Source of the DNA: Prochlorococcus marinus XMU1408
Lineage (GTDB): Bacteria; Cyanobacteriota; Cyanobacteriia; PCC-6307; Cyanobiaceae
DNA: 64,000 bases
Assembly: GCF_003208055.1 (NCBI RefSeq)
Contig: NZ_QJUE01000001.1
Coordinates: 124,001 to 188,000, forward strand
Reading direction: 5' to 3'
The notes under the pieces are model-generated. The model saw only the letters and a list, made by a program, of their open reading frames with translations, did not search any database and was not told where the DNA came from. This document shows positions 7,460 to 16,587 of this stretch, one piece after another. Positions within the stretch are counted from its first letter, which is position 1; each line of letters starts with the position of its first letter. A program made the position numbers and the translations under genes.

Positions 7460-9394
7460 ATGAATCAAAAAATGACAATCTTGGATGCTGAAAAAGTTTA
7501 TGGCGAAGCTCCAATAGTTAAAGAGCCTCGGATAATAGGAGATTGGGTTTTATGGTTAGAACAAAGACCAAACGAAAAGGGAAGAACTACTGCTTTAATT
7601 AGACCTTGGAGAGAAAAAGATTCATTACCTCAAGAGTTAACACCTTATCCGATAGATTTAAGGACAAAAATTCATGGTTATGGTGGAGCCCCATTAACGG
7701 TTGCTTTAAATGATTCAGTTCTGATATTAACTTGGATTGATAATTACGATAATTGCTTGTGGATGAGAACTTGGCTTTGCGAAAAATACGATGAGAAATC
7801 TTCTTCTTCTTTTAAATTAATACCAAAAATAGAATCAATTTGTCTTTCGAAAAAGGACACATCTTTTCTAGCAGGTGGTGTAATTGACTTAGAAAAAAAT
7901 ATTTGGATTGGATTGCTGGAAGAGAAAGGAGAAGATTATATAGTTTCTTTTTCTCTAGAAAAAACTTATCAAAATCCAAAAAAACTATATTCTTCTAAAG
8001 GTTTTTTAGGTTATCTTGCACTGAATTCGAAAGATCGAAAATTGGCATGGATTGAATGGCAAAAAACTTCAATGCCCTGGGATTCAAATGAATTAAAACT
8101 AGCTAGATTACAAGAAGATGGGAATTTTATAAAAATAATAACTATTAATAGTGAATATTTGAAATTTAAGGGACAAATATCATTTTTTAATCCTGTGTGG
8201 TCGGATAAAGGTGAACTCTACGTAGCTGAAGACACCACGGGATGGTGGAATATCACGCAAATTAAAACTGACACAAATAATACAGCTATTACTATTAATC
8301 AAAAAAAATGGACTATTCGAGCTGAAATCGCTTTTCCTCAATGGGTTCTCGGTATGTCGAGTTTTTCATGTGCGGGGGATGATGTTGTTGTCTCTTTTGC
8401 TCAGGAAGGAATTTGGACTTTAGCTTTATTTCAAAAAAATAGTTCAATAGTAATTATTGATCAGCCTTTTAATGAGTTTTCAGGACTTCATTCACATCAG
8501 AATCGACTAGTTGCAATTGCAAGTAGTCCATTAATTGGTGAAGGGATTTTTGAAATAGATTTATTGGATTACAGCTGGGATCATACTCCTGCCTCTTCAT
8601 TGAGCTTGGATCCAAAGCAAATAAGTATTGGTGAATCTTTTTGGTTTAGCGGAGCGAATGAAGAAGATGTCCATGCTTGGTATTATCCACCTCTTAATAG
8701 CCCAACAAAACCACCTCCATTATTGGTTAAAAGTCATAGCGGACCAACAGGTATGGCTAATTGTGGACTGGATCTGGAGGTGCAATTTTGGACTTCTAGG
8801 GGTTGGGCGGTTGTCGATGTTAATTATGGAGGCTCTTCAGGTTTTGGTAGGGAATATAGAGATCGCTTAAAAGGGAATTGGGGTGTCATTGACGTCTTTG
8901 ATTGTACTAAGGCTGCTCAGGTTTTAATTACTTCTGGAAAGGCAAATAAGGATTGCATAGCAATTATCGGGAGCAGTGCATCGGGATTTACAGCTTTAGG
9001 TTGCTTGTCATCCACTAATATTTTCAAAATAGCAGCATGTAAATATCCCGTAACTGATCTTTTAAGTATGGCTAATTCGACACATAGATTTGAAGAATTT
9101 TATTTGGATTACTTAATAGGTCATATCGAATCTGATTATGAAAAATATATTAAAAGATCTCCTTGTCAAAATGTTAATAATATCAATGTTCCATTAATAT
9201 TATTTCATGGATTAAAAGATAAAATTATATCATTTGATCAATCTATTTTAATCAAAGAAGAATTATCAAAAAAAGAAATTCCTGTTGAAATTAATTTATT
9301 TAAGAAGGAAGGTCATGGATTTAAAGATGGCAGAATCAAGGTTCAAGTCTTGAAAAAAACTGAAGCTTTTTTTAGAAATAATCTTAATATTTAA
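7460..9394 (+). CDS. Prolyl oligopeptidase (S9) family peptidase
   Basis: A 644-residue protein with an N-terminal beta-propeller-like region (about 1-390) and a C-terminal alpha/beta hydrolase domain. This architecture fits the dipeptidyl-aminopeptidase/acylaminoacyl-peptidase group. The likely triad is Ser506 (in GSSASG), Asp587 (HGLKD) and His619 (EGHGF). The nucleophile elbow is odd: the usual second glycine of GxSxGG is Ser508. An alternative ATG lies four codons in. The stop overlaps the sufS stop by 4 bp on the opposite strand. The physiological substrate is unknown; peptide turnover is inferred. Confidence 0.88.
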   Translation: MNQKMTILDAEKVYGEAPIVKEPRIIGDWVLWLEQRPNEKGRTTALIRPWREKDSLPQELTPYPIDLRTKIHGYGGAPLTVALNDSVLILTWIDNYDNCLWMRTWLCEKYDEKSSSSFKLIPKIESICLSKKDTSFLAGGVIDLEKNIWIGLLEEKGEDYIVSFSLEKTYQNPKKLYSSKGFLGYLALNSKDRKLAWIEWQKTSMPWDSNELKLARLQEDGNFIKIITINSEYLKFKGQISFFNPVWSDKGELYVAEDTTGWWNITQIKTDTNNTAITINQKKWTIRAEIAFPQWVLGMSSFSCAGDDVVVSFAQEGIWTLALFQKNSSIVIIDQPFNEFSGLHSHQNRLVAIASSPLIGEGIFEIDLLDYSWDHTPASSLSLDPKQISIGESFWFSGANEEDVHAWYYPPLNSPTKPPPLLVKSHSGPTGMANCGLDLEVQFWTSRGWAVVDVNYGGSSGFGREYRDRLKGNWGVIDVFDCTKAAQVLITSGKANKDCIAIIGSSASGFTALGCLSSTNIFKIAACKYPVTDLLSMANSTHRFEEFYLDYLIGHIESDYEKYIKRSPCQNVNNINVPLILFHGLKDKIISFDQSILIKEELSKKEIPVEINLFKKEGHGFKDGRIKVQVLKKTEAFFRNNLNI

Positions 9395-10638
9395 GAATTC
9401 TTTTTTAAAAAAGAAATTATTGATTGTAATTCTTCAGTTAAGTAGTCAATTTCTGATGTAGTAGAAATAAAACTTAAGCTAGCTCTCGCTGTGCTCTTTA
9501 TCCCATAGAAGCGATGAAGTGGTTGACAGCAATGATGACCGCTCCTTATACAAATATTACTATTGTCGAGTAATTCAGCAATATCATTAGAGTGAATTTC
9601 TTTGAAATAAAATGTGGCTAATGGCCCTCTCTCAGGCTGATTTAATGGACTAGGACCAAGAATTTTTACATCATCAATTTGTTCTAATTTTTCAAAAAGA
9701 TATCTAGTTAATTCTTTCTCGTAATTATGAATTTCATTTAGTCCTATTGATTGTAAATAATTAAGGGCTTTTCCCATACCTATAGCTTCTCCTATTGCGG
9801 GTGTACCTGCTTCAAATTTGTGAGGTAAGTCTGCCCATGTACTTTCATTCTTGAAAACTTCATTAATCATTTCTCCTCCACCTAGGAAAGGTGGTATTTT
9901 CTCTAATATTTCTTCTCTGCCCCATAAAAAACCTATACCGGTTGGACCACAAAGTTTATGGGAAGATCCAGCAAGAAAATCAACACCAAGTTTTTTAATA
10001 TCTACAGGCTTGTGAGCAAGACTTTGGCAAGCATCTAAAAGCACTAAGCTCCCTTTTTGATGCGCAAGATGAGATATCTCTTCAATAGGATTGCAGCAAC
10101 CTAGAGTATTACTTACATGTACAAGGCTTACTAGTTTAGTTTTATTACTCAATTTCTTTTTAAAATCATCAATATCTAATTCCCCATTCTCATCAATATT
10201 GATATAAATGAGCTTGCACTTTTTTTGTTTGGATATTATTTGCCAAGGAACTATATTGCTGTGATGCTCCATTAAACTGATTAATATTTCATCGTTTTCC
10301 TGAAGTTCATAATTACCCCATGAATAAGCCACAAGGTTGATAGCTTCTGTTGCATTTCTAGTGAAAATAATTTCTTTTGCATTATTACTGTTAATAAACC
10401 TTGCTGTTAACTTTCTAGCATTTTCAAACTCTTCAGTAGCAATTGCACTAAGTTGATGAGCACCCCTGTGAACATTAGCATTTTGATAGCTATAATATTT
10501 TTTTAAAGTATCTATTACTTCTTGTGGCTTTTGGCTAGTAGCAGCATGATCAAGATATATTAAATTCTTACGATCTCCATTTATTAGTGGGAAATCTTTT
10601 CTACTTTTTTCAGCAATATGATCTATTAAATGTTTCAC
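9391..10638 (-). CDS. sufS: Cysteine desulfurase SufS
   Basis: A 415-residue PLP enzyme that strips sulfur from cysteine as a persulfide for Fe-S assembly. The PLP lysine is K228 (SSHKLCGP). The catalytic cysteine is C370 in IRSGHHCCQPL, the RxGHHC signature of type II (SufS/CsdA) desulfurases. It is the last gene of sufBCDS, and its first 4 bp overlap the end of sufD, indicating translational coupling. The reading frame ends in a Lys-rich tail whose DNA is an 18-bp palindrome. Confidence 0.96.
   Translation of the reverse strand: MKHLIDHIAEKSRKDFPLINGDRKNLIYLDHAATSQKPQEVIDTLKKYYSYQNANVHRGAHQLSAIATEEFENARKLTARFINSNNAKEIIFTRNATEAINLVAYSWGNYELQENDEILISLMEHHSNIVPWQIISKQKKCKLIYINIDENGELDIDDFKKKLSNKTKLVSLVHVSNTLGCCNPIEEISHLAHQKGSLVLLDACQSLAHKPVDIKKLGVDFLAGSSHKLCGPTGIGFLWGREEILEKIPPFLGGGEMINEVFKNESTWADLPHKFEAGTPAIGEAIGMGKALNYLQSIGLNEIHNYEKELTRYLFEKLEQIDDVKILGPSPLNQPERGPLATFYFKEIHSNDIAELLDNSNICIRSGHHCCQPLHRFYGIKSTARASLSFISTTSEIDYLTEELQSIISFLKKNS
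9398..9415. terminator. 18-bp A/T palindrome at the S9 peptidase/sufS convergence
   Basis: A perfect palindrome with TTCTTTTTT and AAAAAAGAA arms lies inside the sufS 3' end, just beyond the stop of the S9 peptidase gene. It could serve as a weak bidirectional transcription stop. It has no G/C-rich stem, so the call is tentative. Confidence 0.35.
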
Positions 10639-11876
10639 TTTTTTATTAACTTTTCAAAAAAATTCCATTTTTTAGCACTTTTAGGAAAGTGGGAAATAAT
10701 TTCATCATAATATCCTTTTAATAATAAAGAATTAGCATGTTCATTATCAATCCCTCTACTAAGTAAATAAAATAATTCTTCATCTTGAAGTTGACTTACA
10801 GTTGCTCCATGAGTGCACCTAACATCATCAGCAACTATTTCAAGCTCTGGTTTTGTATCAATTTTTGCGCGTTTAGAAAGTAGTAAATTTCTACTTAGCT
10901 GAGCAGCTTCTGTTTTTTGCGCTTTTTGAGGAACTTCTATCGAACCATTGAAGATGCAGTGGGAATTTTCAGAAGCGACAGCTTTTTGTAATTGATCAAG
11001 TCTTCCGTTTGGGCCGTCAAATCTAATTAGTGAGTGTGTAGCTATTTGCTCTTTTGATTTAGTTACTTGTAGTCCTTTAATGATTGTTGAAGCTTCACCT
11101 TCTCGTTGAATTATTCTTGGTTCGAATCGGGCGTAATCCCAACCATGGTATAAAGAATGGAGAGAATATATACTTTTTTCTGATTGTTCTACTGCTAAAG
11201 TGCAAATTGAGCAGGATTCTTTTCCTTCACCCATAGAAATCAACCCATGGGTTAACTCTACGTTAGATTCAATTTTTATTTCGGTTAAATGATTTTGTGC
11301 GGAGTTATTATTACCTAAGAAAACTTGTAAGAGATCTAATTTTGCACCTCTCTCTAAAAGTAAAAATACTCTAGTAGAGATAGATTTTTCTTCAATAGAT
11401 GGTACTACTAGTTCTAACGATCCATTAAAATGATTTTTAACTTTTAAAGCTAAAATATTTGAGCTTGATGCTTGATTAAGAGATACTGAAATATCATTTT
11501 TTATATTATTGGATTTAACTATTTTTCCTACATTCTTTTCAATTTCTATATCTGTAAGTGTTTCAATACCATTAGGCAAATTAATATCATTAACTTTATT
11601 TTCAATAGAATTAATTACAATTCTTTCTCTATCTTTTTCCTTATCGGGCAAGATGGATTGATCTTTTGATGAGATATCTTTGTGATTATTAATGAGTGGT
11701 AAGGATAAAAAACTATTTAATCTCTTGAAGTTGGATAAACGCCATGCTTCATCCTTGTTAGACGGCATACCTTTTTCTAAAAGTTTTCCTCGACCTATGG
11801 TTTGTTCTTTTTTTAAATAACCTTGAGTAGGCGGAAGAGAATTAAGCCATTCTCGGCAAATAGCCGATGATTTCAT
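10635..11876 (-). CDS. sufD: Fe-S assembly scaffold subunit SufD
   Basis: A 413-residue SufB/SufD-family protein. The C-terminal part carries the beta-helix core with [28 protein letters not shown], the conserved SufD region with a Cys and His pair implicated in cluster assembly. The N-terminal half is divergent and polar. SufD joins SufB and SufC in the SufBC2D scaffold. It overlaps sufC by 4 bp (11873-11876) and sufS by 4 bp (10635-10638), the tight spacing of a single operon. Confidence 0.95.
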   Translation of the reverse strand: MKSSAICREWLNSLPPTQGYLKKEQTIGRGKLLEKGMPSNKDEAWRLSNFKRLNSFLSLPLINNHKDISSKDQSILPDKEKDRERIVINSIENKVNDINLPNGIETLTDIEIEKNVGKIVKSNNIKNDISVSLNQASSSNILALKVKNHFNGSLELVVPSIEEKSISTRVFLLLERGAKLDLLQVFLGNNNSAQNHLTEIKIESNVELTHGLISMGEGKESCSICTLAVEQSEKSIYSLHSLYHGWDYARFEPRIIQREGEASTIIKGLQVTKSKEQIATHSLIRFDGPNGRLDQLQKAVASENSHCIFNGSIEVPQKAQKTEAAQLSRNLLLSKRAKIDTKPELEIVADDVRCTHGATVSQLQDEELFYLLSRGIDNEHANSLLLKGYYDEIISHFPKSAKKWNFFEKLIKK

Positions 11877-12664
11877 TTTGCCATCTCCCTATTCTTGATA
11901 TTTTTATCAATGAAGTCATATCCAGACTTTTCAAGATCAATTGCAAGCTCTTTATTGCCAGTTTTTATTATTTTTCCTTCAGCCATAATGTGTACAAAGT
12001 CAGGAGTAATTTCATTCAAGAGTCTTTGATAATGCGTGATTAAAATTGTTGCCGAATTTGGTCGCGATAGTCTATTGATCCCAGACGCAACAATTCTTAG
12101 AGCATCAATATCAAGCCCTGAGTCAGTTTCATCCAGTATTGATATTGATGGCTCCAGAAGTGCCATTTGCAGAATCTCGTTACGTTTTTTTTCTCCTCCA
12201 GAAAAACCTTCATTTACGCTTCTTTCTAGAAAGGCTGGATCCATTTCTACTATTTTCAATCTTTCTTTAACTAGATCTTCGAATTCAAAAGTATCTAATT
12301 CACTTTTAAGTAATTCTTTTCTTCTAGAATTAGTGGCAACCCTTAAGAACTCTAAATTACTAACTCCAGGAATTTCTACCGGATATTGAAAACCAAGAAA
12401 AATCCCAATTCTTGCTCTTTCTTCAGGAGCTAACTCTAGAATATTCATTCCTTTAAACTGGATGGAGCCTGATAGAACTTTGTAAGATGGATGGCCAGCT
12501 ATAACTTTTGAAAGTGTACTTTTTCCACTTCCATTGCGACCCATTATTGCGTGAATTTCCCCTTCTTTTACTAATAGATTTACACCATTAAGAATATGTT
12601 GATCCTCAACACTGGCATGAAGATCTTCAATAGATAATATTGTTTCTGAAGTTGATAAAATCAC
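11873..12664 (-). CDS. sufC: Fe-S assembly ATPase SufC
   Basis: A 263-residue ABC-type ATPase without membrane domains. Walker [10 protein letters not shown] is at residues 42-50, signature [13 protein letters not shown] follows, and Walker B is [12 protein letters not shown]. The [10 protein letters not shown] signature and ETDSGLD are diagnostic for SufC. It drives conformational change of the SufBC2D complex. It sits 50 bp downstream of sufB and overlaps sufD by 4 bp. Confidence 0.97.
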   Translation of the reverse strand: MILSTSETILSIEDLHASVEDQHILNGVNLLVKEGEIHAIMGRNGSGKSTLSKVIAGHPSYKVLSGSIQFKGMNILELAPEERARIGIFLGFQYPVEIPGVSNLEFLRVATNSRRKELLKSELDTFEFEDLVKERLKIVEMDPAFLERSVNEGFSGGEKKRNEILQMALLEPSISILDETDSGLDIDALRIVASGINRLSRPNSATILITHYQRLLNEITPDFVHIMAEGKIIKTGNKELAIDLEKSGYDFIDKNIKNREMAK

Positions 12665-12714
12665 TAAATTAGAGGGAAAGTTGTAGTGGGGGAAAGGTAT
12701 GGTTTGTGTTGTTT

Positions 12715-14157
12715 TTATCCAACTGAACCCTCCAATTTTAAAGCTAGAAGTTTATCTGCTTCAGATGCAAACTCCATAGGTAATTCATTAAAAACATCAC
12801 TGCAAAATCCACTAATTAACATTGAAACAGATTCTTCAAAGTCAATTCCTCTGCTTTGCAAGTAAAAAAGTTGATCCTCTGAAATCCTACAAGTACTAGC
12901 TTCATGTTCAATATTTGATTGAGGTTGTTGAGATTGAATATATGGATATGTATTCGCACTGGCTTTGTCACCGATCAACATTGAGTCACATTGACTGTAA
13001 TTTCTTGATCCTTCAGCAGTTGGACTTATGGAGACAAGACCACGATAGCTATTTTTAGATTTTCCAGCACTAATACCTTTACTGACGATTTTTGATTTTG
13101 TATTCTTGCCTATGTGGATCATTTTTGTCCCAGTATCTGCTTTTTGAAAATTATTAGTTAGTGCAATTGAATAAAACTCACCAATTGAATTATCTCCTTG
13201 AAGTACACAACTTGGATATTTCCAAGTAATCGCAGATCCTGTTTCGACTTGAGACCAACTAATTTTGCTTCTTTTCCCTCTACATTCTCCTCTTTTGGTC
13301 ACGAAGTTATATATTCCGCCGACGCCTTCTTCATTACCTGCATACCAATTTTGAACTGTTGAATATTTAATAGATGCATGATCAAGTGCCACAAGTTCAA
13401 CGACAGCTGCATGTAGAGTGTTTGTATCAAACATCGGCGCTGTACAACCCTCTAAATAACTGACTGATGATGATTCTTCTGCAATAATTAAAGTTCGTTC
13501 AAATTGGCCGGTGTCACCAGAGTTTATTCGAAAATAAGATGATAATTCCATTGGGCATTCAACACCTTTAGGTATATATACAAATGAGCCATCACTAAAA
13601 ACAGCTGAGTTCAGAGCTGCAAAAAAATTATCATTTATGGGAACAACTGTTCCCATAAATTTTTCAATTAAGCCTGGATATTCACTAATTGCCTCAGTTA
13701 TAGAACAGAATATTACTCCATGCTCAGCGAGTTTTTCTTTATAGGTAGTTGCTATAGAAACACTGTCAAAAACCGCATCTACAGCTACATTTGTCAGCCT
13801 TTTTTGCTCACTTAGTGGTATGCCAAGCTTATCAAAAGTTTCTAGTAATTTAGGATCAACTTCATCTAAACTTTTCTTTTTTATATCTTGTTTAGGGGCT
13901 GCATAATAAACTAAATCTTGATAATCAACTTTGGAATAAGTTAAACCAGACCAATCAGGCTCCTTCATCTTTAACCATTGTTCATAGGCTCTTAAACGAA
14001 ATTTCAATAAAAATTCAGGTTCATTCTTTTTTGCAGAAATCAACCTGATAACATCTTCATTTAATCCTTTTGGTATCTTCTCTGTTTCTATTTCAGTTAT
14101 AAAACCATATTTATAAGGTTGGGAAACAATTTCTTCGACAGTATTAGTTTTGGTCAT
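12715..14157 (-). CDS. sufB: Fe-S assembly scaffold protein SufB
   Basis: A 480-residue scaffold on which new Fe-S clusters are built. It is recognised by the stretches [56 protein letters not shown] and the C-terminal [22 protein letters not shown]. It is the first gene of sufBCDS. A 436-bp gap separates it from the next gene upstream, which is divergent. The SufR-type repressor gene found divergent to sufB in many cyanobacteria is absent at this position. Confidence 0.97.
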   Translation of the reverse strand: MTKTNTVEEIVSQPYKYGFITEIETEKIPKGLNEDVIRLISAKKNEPEFLLKFRLRAYEQWLKMKEPDWSGLTYSKVDYQDLVYYAAPKQDIKKKSLDEVDPKLLETFDKLGIPLSEQKRLTNVAVDAVFDSVSIATTYKEKLAEHGVIFCSITEAISEYPGLIEKFMGTVVPINDNFFAALNSAVFSDGSFVYIPKGVECPMELSSYFRINSGDTGQFERTLIIAEESSSVSYLEGCTAPMFDTNTLHAAVVELVALDHASIKYSTVQNWYAGNEEGVGGIYNFVTKRGECRGKRSKISWSQVETGSAITWKYPSCVLQGDNSIGEFYSIALTNNFQKADTGTKMIHIGKNTKSKIVSKGISAGKSKNSYRGLVSISPTAEGSRNYSQCDSMLIGDKASANTYPYIQSQQPQSNIEHEASTCRISEDQLFYLQSRGIDFEESVSMLISGFCSDVFNELPMEFASEADKLLALKLEGSVG

Positions 14158-14593
14158 TTTATTTTGATTAAATCAAGTCGTAGGAGTGATTTTTATTTAT
14201 GAAAAGTTTGGCTTTTAAGATCCAGATAAATTCCAATTATGACATTAGGTGATCATCATACGATCAGAGTGTTTGGATAGTTGGATCTCAGACTTCATTC
14301 TAAGTCAAATCAAAGGGTAAAACTCAGTGTTACGAAAGTAGTTTTAATCTTTTATTACCTTAAACCACGAAGCTTAGAAACGTTTAAGCTGGTAATTGTG
14401 CTTGAAGAAAATTTTTAAGATATTTTCATTATTTCAGTAATTAAAAAAGTATTCAAATAACTGCCTAGATCCATACTATAACTGATTCATTAATATTCTT
14501 ATAATGTTTTCAGGTCAAAGAAATCAATGTCAAATGTTTTAAAAGATAAATATTCTTTTAAACTTTACTGGTAAGAGATGCTCCCACTCAAAG
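14158..14593. other. 436-bp intergenic region upstream of sufB
   Basis: This is the longest gene-free stretch in the window. It separates sufB (minus) from a hypothetical gene (plus) and presumably contains divergent promoters. No coding frame of useful length and no tRNA were found. One imperfect hairpin at 14355-14395 is described separately. A SufR-type regulator gene is not present. Confidence 0.6.
14355..14395. promoter_or_regulatory. Imperfect hairpin in the suf upstream region
   Basis: TTACC-TTAAAC (14355-14365) pairs with GTTTAA (14382-14387) and GGTAA (14391-14395), with a 3-nt bulge and a 16-nt loop. The element lies about 200 bp upstream of sufB and the same distance from the plus-strand gene. 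Its role is unknown; it could be an operator or RNA structure. Confidence 0.35.
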
Positions 14594-14974
14594 ATGATGG
14601 AATCAACTTTTGTAGATAATTCTGATAATGGACCTTTAAGTAAAGAGGCTGTTAATTTGATTGCTTCTACAAGCCTTTCGGTTAGTGAAAAGCATCATCT
14701 CAGGATGCTGGCTCATTGCTTGCAATGTTTTAAATCAATGAGAATTGAAAATGAGGAAGGTTTGATACCTGGTAAGGAGTCTTGGCTGGAATGGTGTTTG
14801 AAAAACCCGAAAATGTTTAATGATGATGAGTTTGTGCAAGTTTTATTTGAGCAATTTTCTGGAGCAGCTGTCCAATTGGAAAGGCTTGCAAATCGCTTAA
14901 AGGTTGCTCCATTGGATTTGACATTGAACAATTTAATTGATGCGTATGAGGAATCAGATTGCTCTAAGCCATAG
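14594..14974 (+). CDS. Conserved hypothetical protein
   Basis: A 126-residue soluble, acidic protein that I do not recognise. It looks largely alpha-helical (SEKHHLRMLAHCLQCFKSM, DEFVQVLFEQFSGAAVQLERLANRL) and has no catalytic motif. The start is the tandem ATGATG at 14594, with no strong Shine-Dalgarno. Codon use is like its neighbours. It lies divergent from sufB across the long gap, which does not by itself imply a link to Fe-S assembly. Confidence 0.65.
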   Translation: MMESTFVDNSDNGPLSKEAVNLIASTSLSVSEKHHLRMLAHCLQCFKSMRIENEEGLIPGKESWLEWCLKNPKMFNDDEFVQVLFEQFSGAAVQLERLANRLKVAPLDLTLNNLIDAYEESDCSKP

Positions 14975-15244
14975 ACGAAAAACATTGATCTGAAGAAGAT
15001 GATCCCAAAGAAAAAAGTCTTGAAATTTGGATCTATTTTTTTTAATTGGCTTTGAATTAATTGGTTTGTTGGAAATCTTTTGATAGGAGATGAACTCTTA
15101 TATTTTAGTTATTGCAATGGTTTTTATCTTTAGATACCATTTTTCGTTCTCGTCTTGGAGTCAGTAGATGCTGACCACATCAACGAGATGCGCACATTTC
15201 ATCACATACTTATCGCACTGATCCCAAACAAAAAATGGAGGTTT

Positions 15245-16330
15245 ATGGGCGTGACTATTGATCAAGAATCCCTGTCACGTTTAACACTTCGTCAGCTTCG
15301 TCTTAAAGCGAGTAAATTAGGTATTCCTCTTTACAGTAGAAAATCAAAGGCTGAACTGGTTAAAGGAGTTTTTCTTTACGAAGAAAAAAAGGAACTAGAA
15401 AAGCAATTGTTAAACGTTAAAGGTGAATCATCAAACGAAATTTCATATTCAAATTCTTCGCAAACTAAAGTTGTTTTTCTCCCTCGTGATCCAGAGTGGG
15501 CATATGTATTTTGGGAGATATCAGATGAAGATCGTTCGAATGCTCAAAATGTTGGCGCTAATAGGCTTTGTTTACGTTTAGCTGATGTTACTCATAAAGA
15601 TGATGGAGAAGCTAATCCAGGAACTCTTCAAGAAGTCGTTGTTGATAGTCACAGTACTGAGTGGTACTTACCTATCCCACTAGGTGGTAGAGACTACAAG
15701 GTTGAACTTGGCTATAGAATTGGTCATAAATGGATGTCACTTGCATTTTCATCCTCAGCCAAAGTCCCTTCACTACATCCAAGTGATCAAATTCTTGATC
15801 AATTTGTTCCATTTAGTTTGGAAGCCCCAGTTACCACCTCTGAGCCTCAAACGGATAGCTTTACTTCAGATAAGCCAGATAGTGGTTTGCATGAACGTTT
15901 ATATCAATCAGCAACTACAAAATTTAAGACTAGACGTGTAGGTTCAGAAGAATTTCAAGAGGGAGCTCCAATAGACCAAAGCTTAAATAATCAATCTGGA
16001 AGTGGAATTTGGGCTAGTGGATTGAATGAATCAGGGATAGGAGGGGCTCCTAAACCACGTTCGTTTTGGTTAGTTGCTGATGCTGAATTAATTGTGTATG
16101 GGGCAACTGATCCCTCAGCTAAATTATTTATCGAAAATGAAGAAGTTCCTTTGGCCAATGATGGAACTTTTAGATTGCAAGTTCCATTTAGAGATGGTAT
16201 TCAAAACTATTCAATTCAAGCGATTGATAAAGATGGCGTAGATTCAAGAAACATAACAATGAAATTTGAACGAGTTACTCCTGTTGATAATACTAATCCA
16301 AATTTAAAAGCAGAATCAGAATGGTTTTGA
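15245..16330 (+). CDS. DUF4912 domain protein with SAP/Rho-N-like N-terminus
   Basis: A 361-residue protein if started at ATG 15245. An upstream in-frame TTG at 15155 would add 30 residues that do not look like part of the domain. The N-terminus (SRLTLRQLRLKASKLGIPLYSRKSKAEL) resembles a SAP or Rho-N nucleic-acid-binding helix pair. It is followed by a DUF4912 core with the RDPEWAYVFWEISD signature. The C-terminal third, GAPKPRSFWLVADAELIVYG, looks like a second beta-rich domain. The function of DUF4912 proteins is unknown. Confidence 0.8.
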   Translation: MGVTIDQESLSRLTLRQLRLKASKLGIPLYSRKSKAELVKGVFLYEEKKELEKQLLNVKGESSNEISYSNSSQTKVVFLPRDPEWAYVFWEISDEDRSNAQNVGANRLCLRLADVTHKDDGEANPGTLQEVVVDSHSTEWYLPIPLGGRDYKVELGYRIGHKWMSLAFSSSAKVPSLHPSDQILDQFVPFSLEAPVTTSEPQTDSFTSDKPDSGLHERLYQSATTKFKTRRVGSEEFQEGAPIDQSLNNQSGSGIWASGLNESGIGGAPKPRSFWLVADAELIVYGATDPSAKLFIENEEVPLANDGTFRLQVPFRDGIQNYSIQAIDKDGVDSRNITMKFERVTPVDNTNPNLKAESEWF

Positions 16331-16349
16331 ATCTTTTATCACTTAATTG

Positions 16350-16520
16350 ATGATTCGCTTCATTGTTGCTTTTACTCCTTTAGTAGGGGCCTTAGCTTTC
16401 CCTTTATTAATTCCTACTACGATTCAGCGTCTAGGATTGGGTCCTGGTGTTCTAAGTGCGTTGGTTTTAAGTACTCTTTGGTTTATAGCTATGCTTCGTA
16501 CTTCGGAAATGCCACACTGA
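16350..16520 (+). CDS. Small conserved-looking membrane protein (56 aa)
   Basis: A short reading frame of 56 codons starting MIRFIVAFTPLVGALAFPLL. It contains two hydrophobic segments (about 4-20 and 32-48) separated by PTTIQRLGLGPG, and ends RTSEMPH. The ordered two-helix pattern and placement 19 bp after the DUF4912 gene argue for a real small membrane protein. I believe similar proteins occur in other picocyanobacteria, but this was not checked. No function is proposed. Confidence 0.7.
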   Translation: MIRFIVAFTPLVGALAFPLLIPTTIQRLGLGPGVLSALVLSTLWFIAMLRTSEMPH

Positions 16521-16587
16521 ATTTATTAGTGTTGTCATTTTGATGCTCGTTTCATTTTTTAAGATCATTCACTAAGCTTTTACCAAA

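Noticed and set aside
12036-12389. Open frame antisense to sufC
   Set aside because: It lies wholly within sufC, and its product is Ser-rich and low-complexity, as expected for the complement of a conserved gene.
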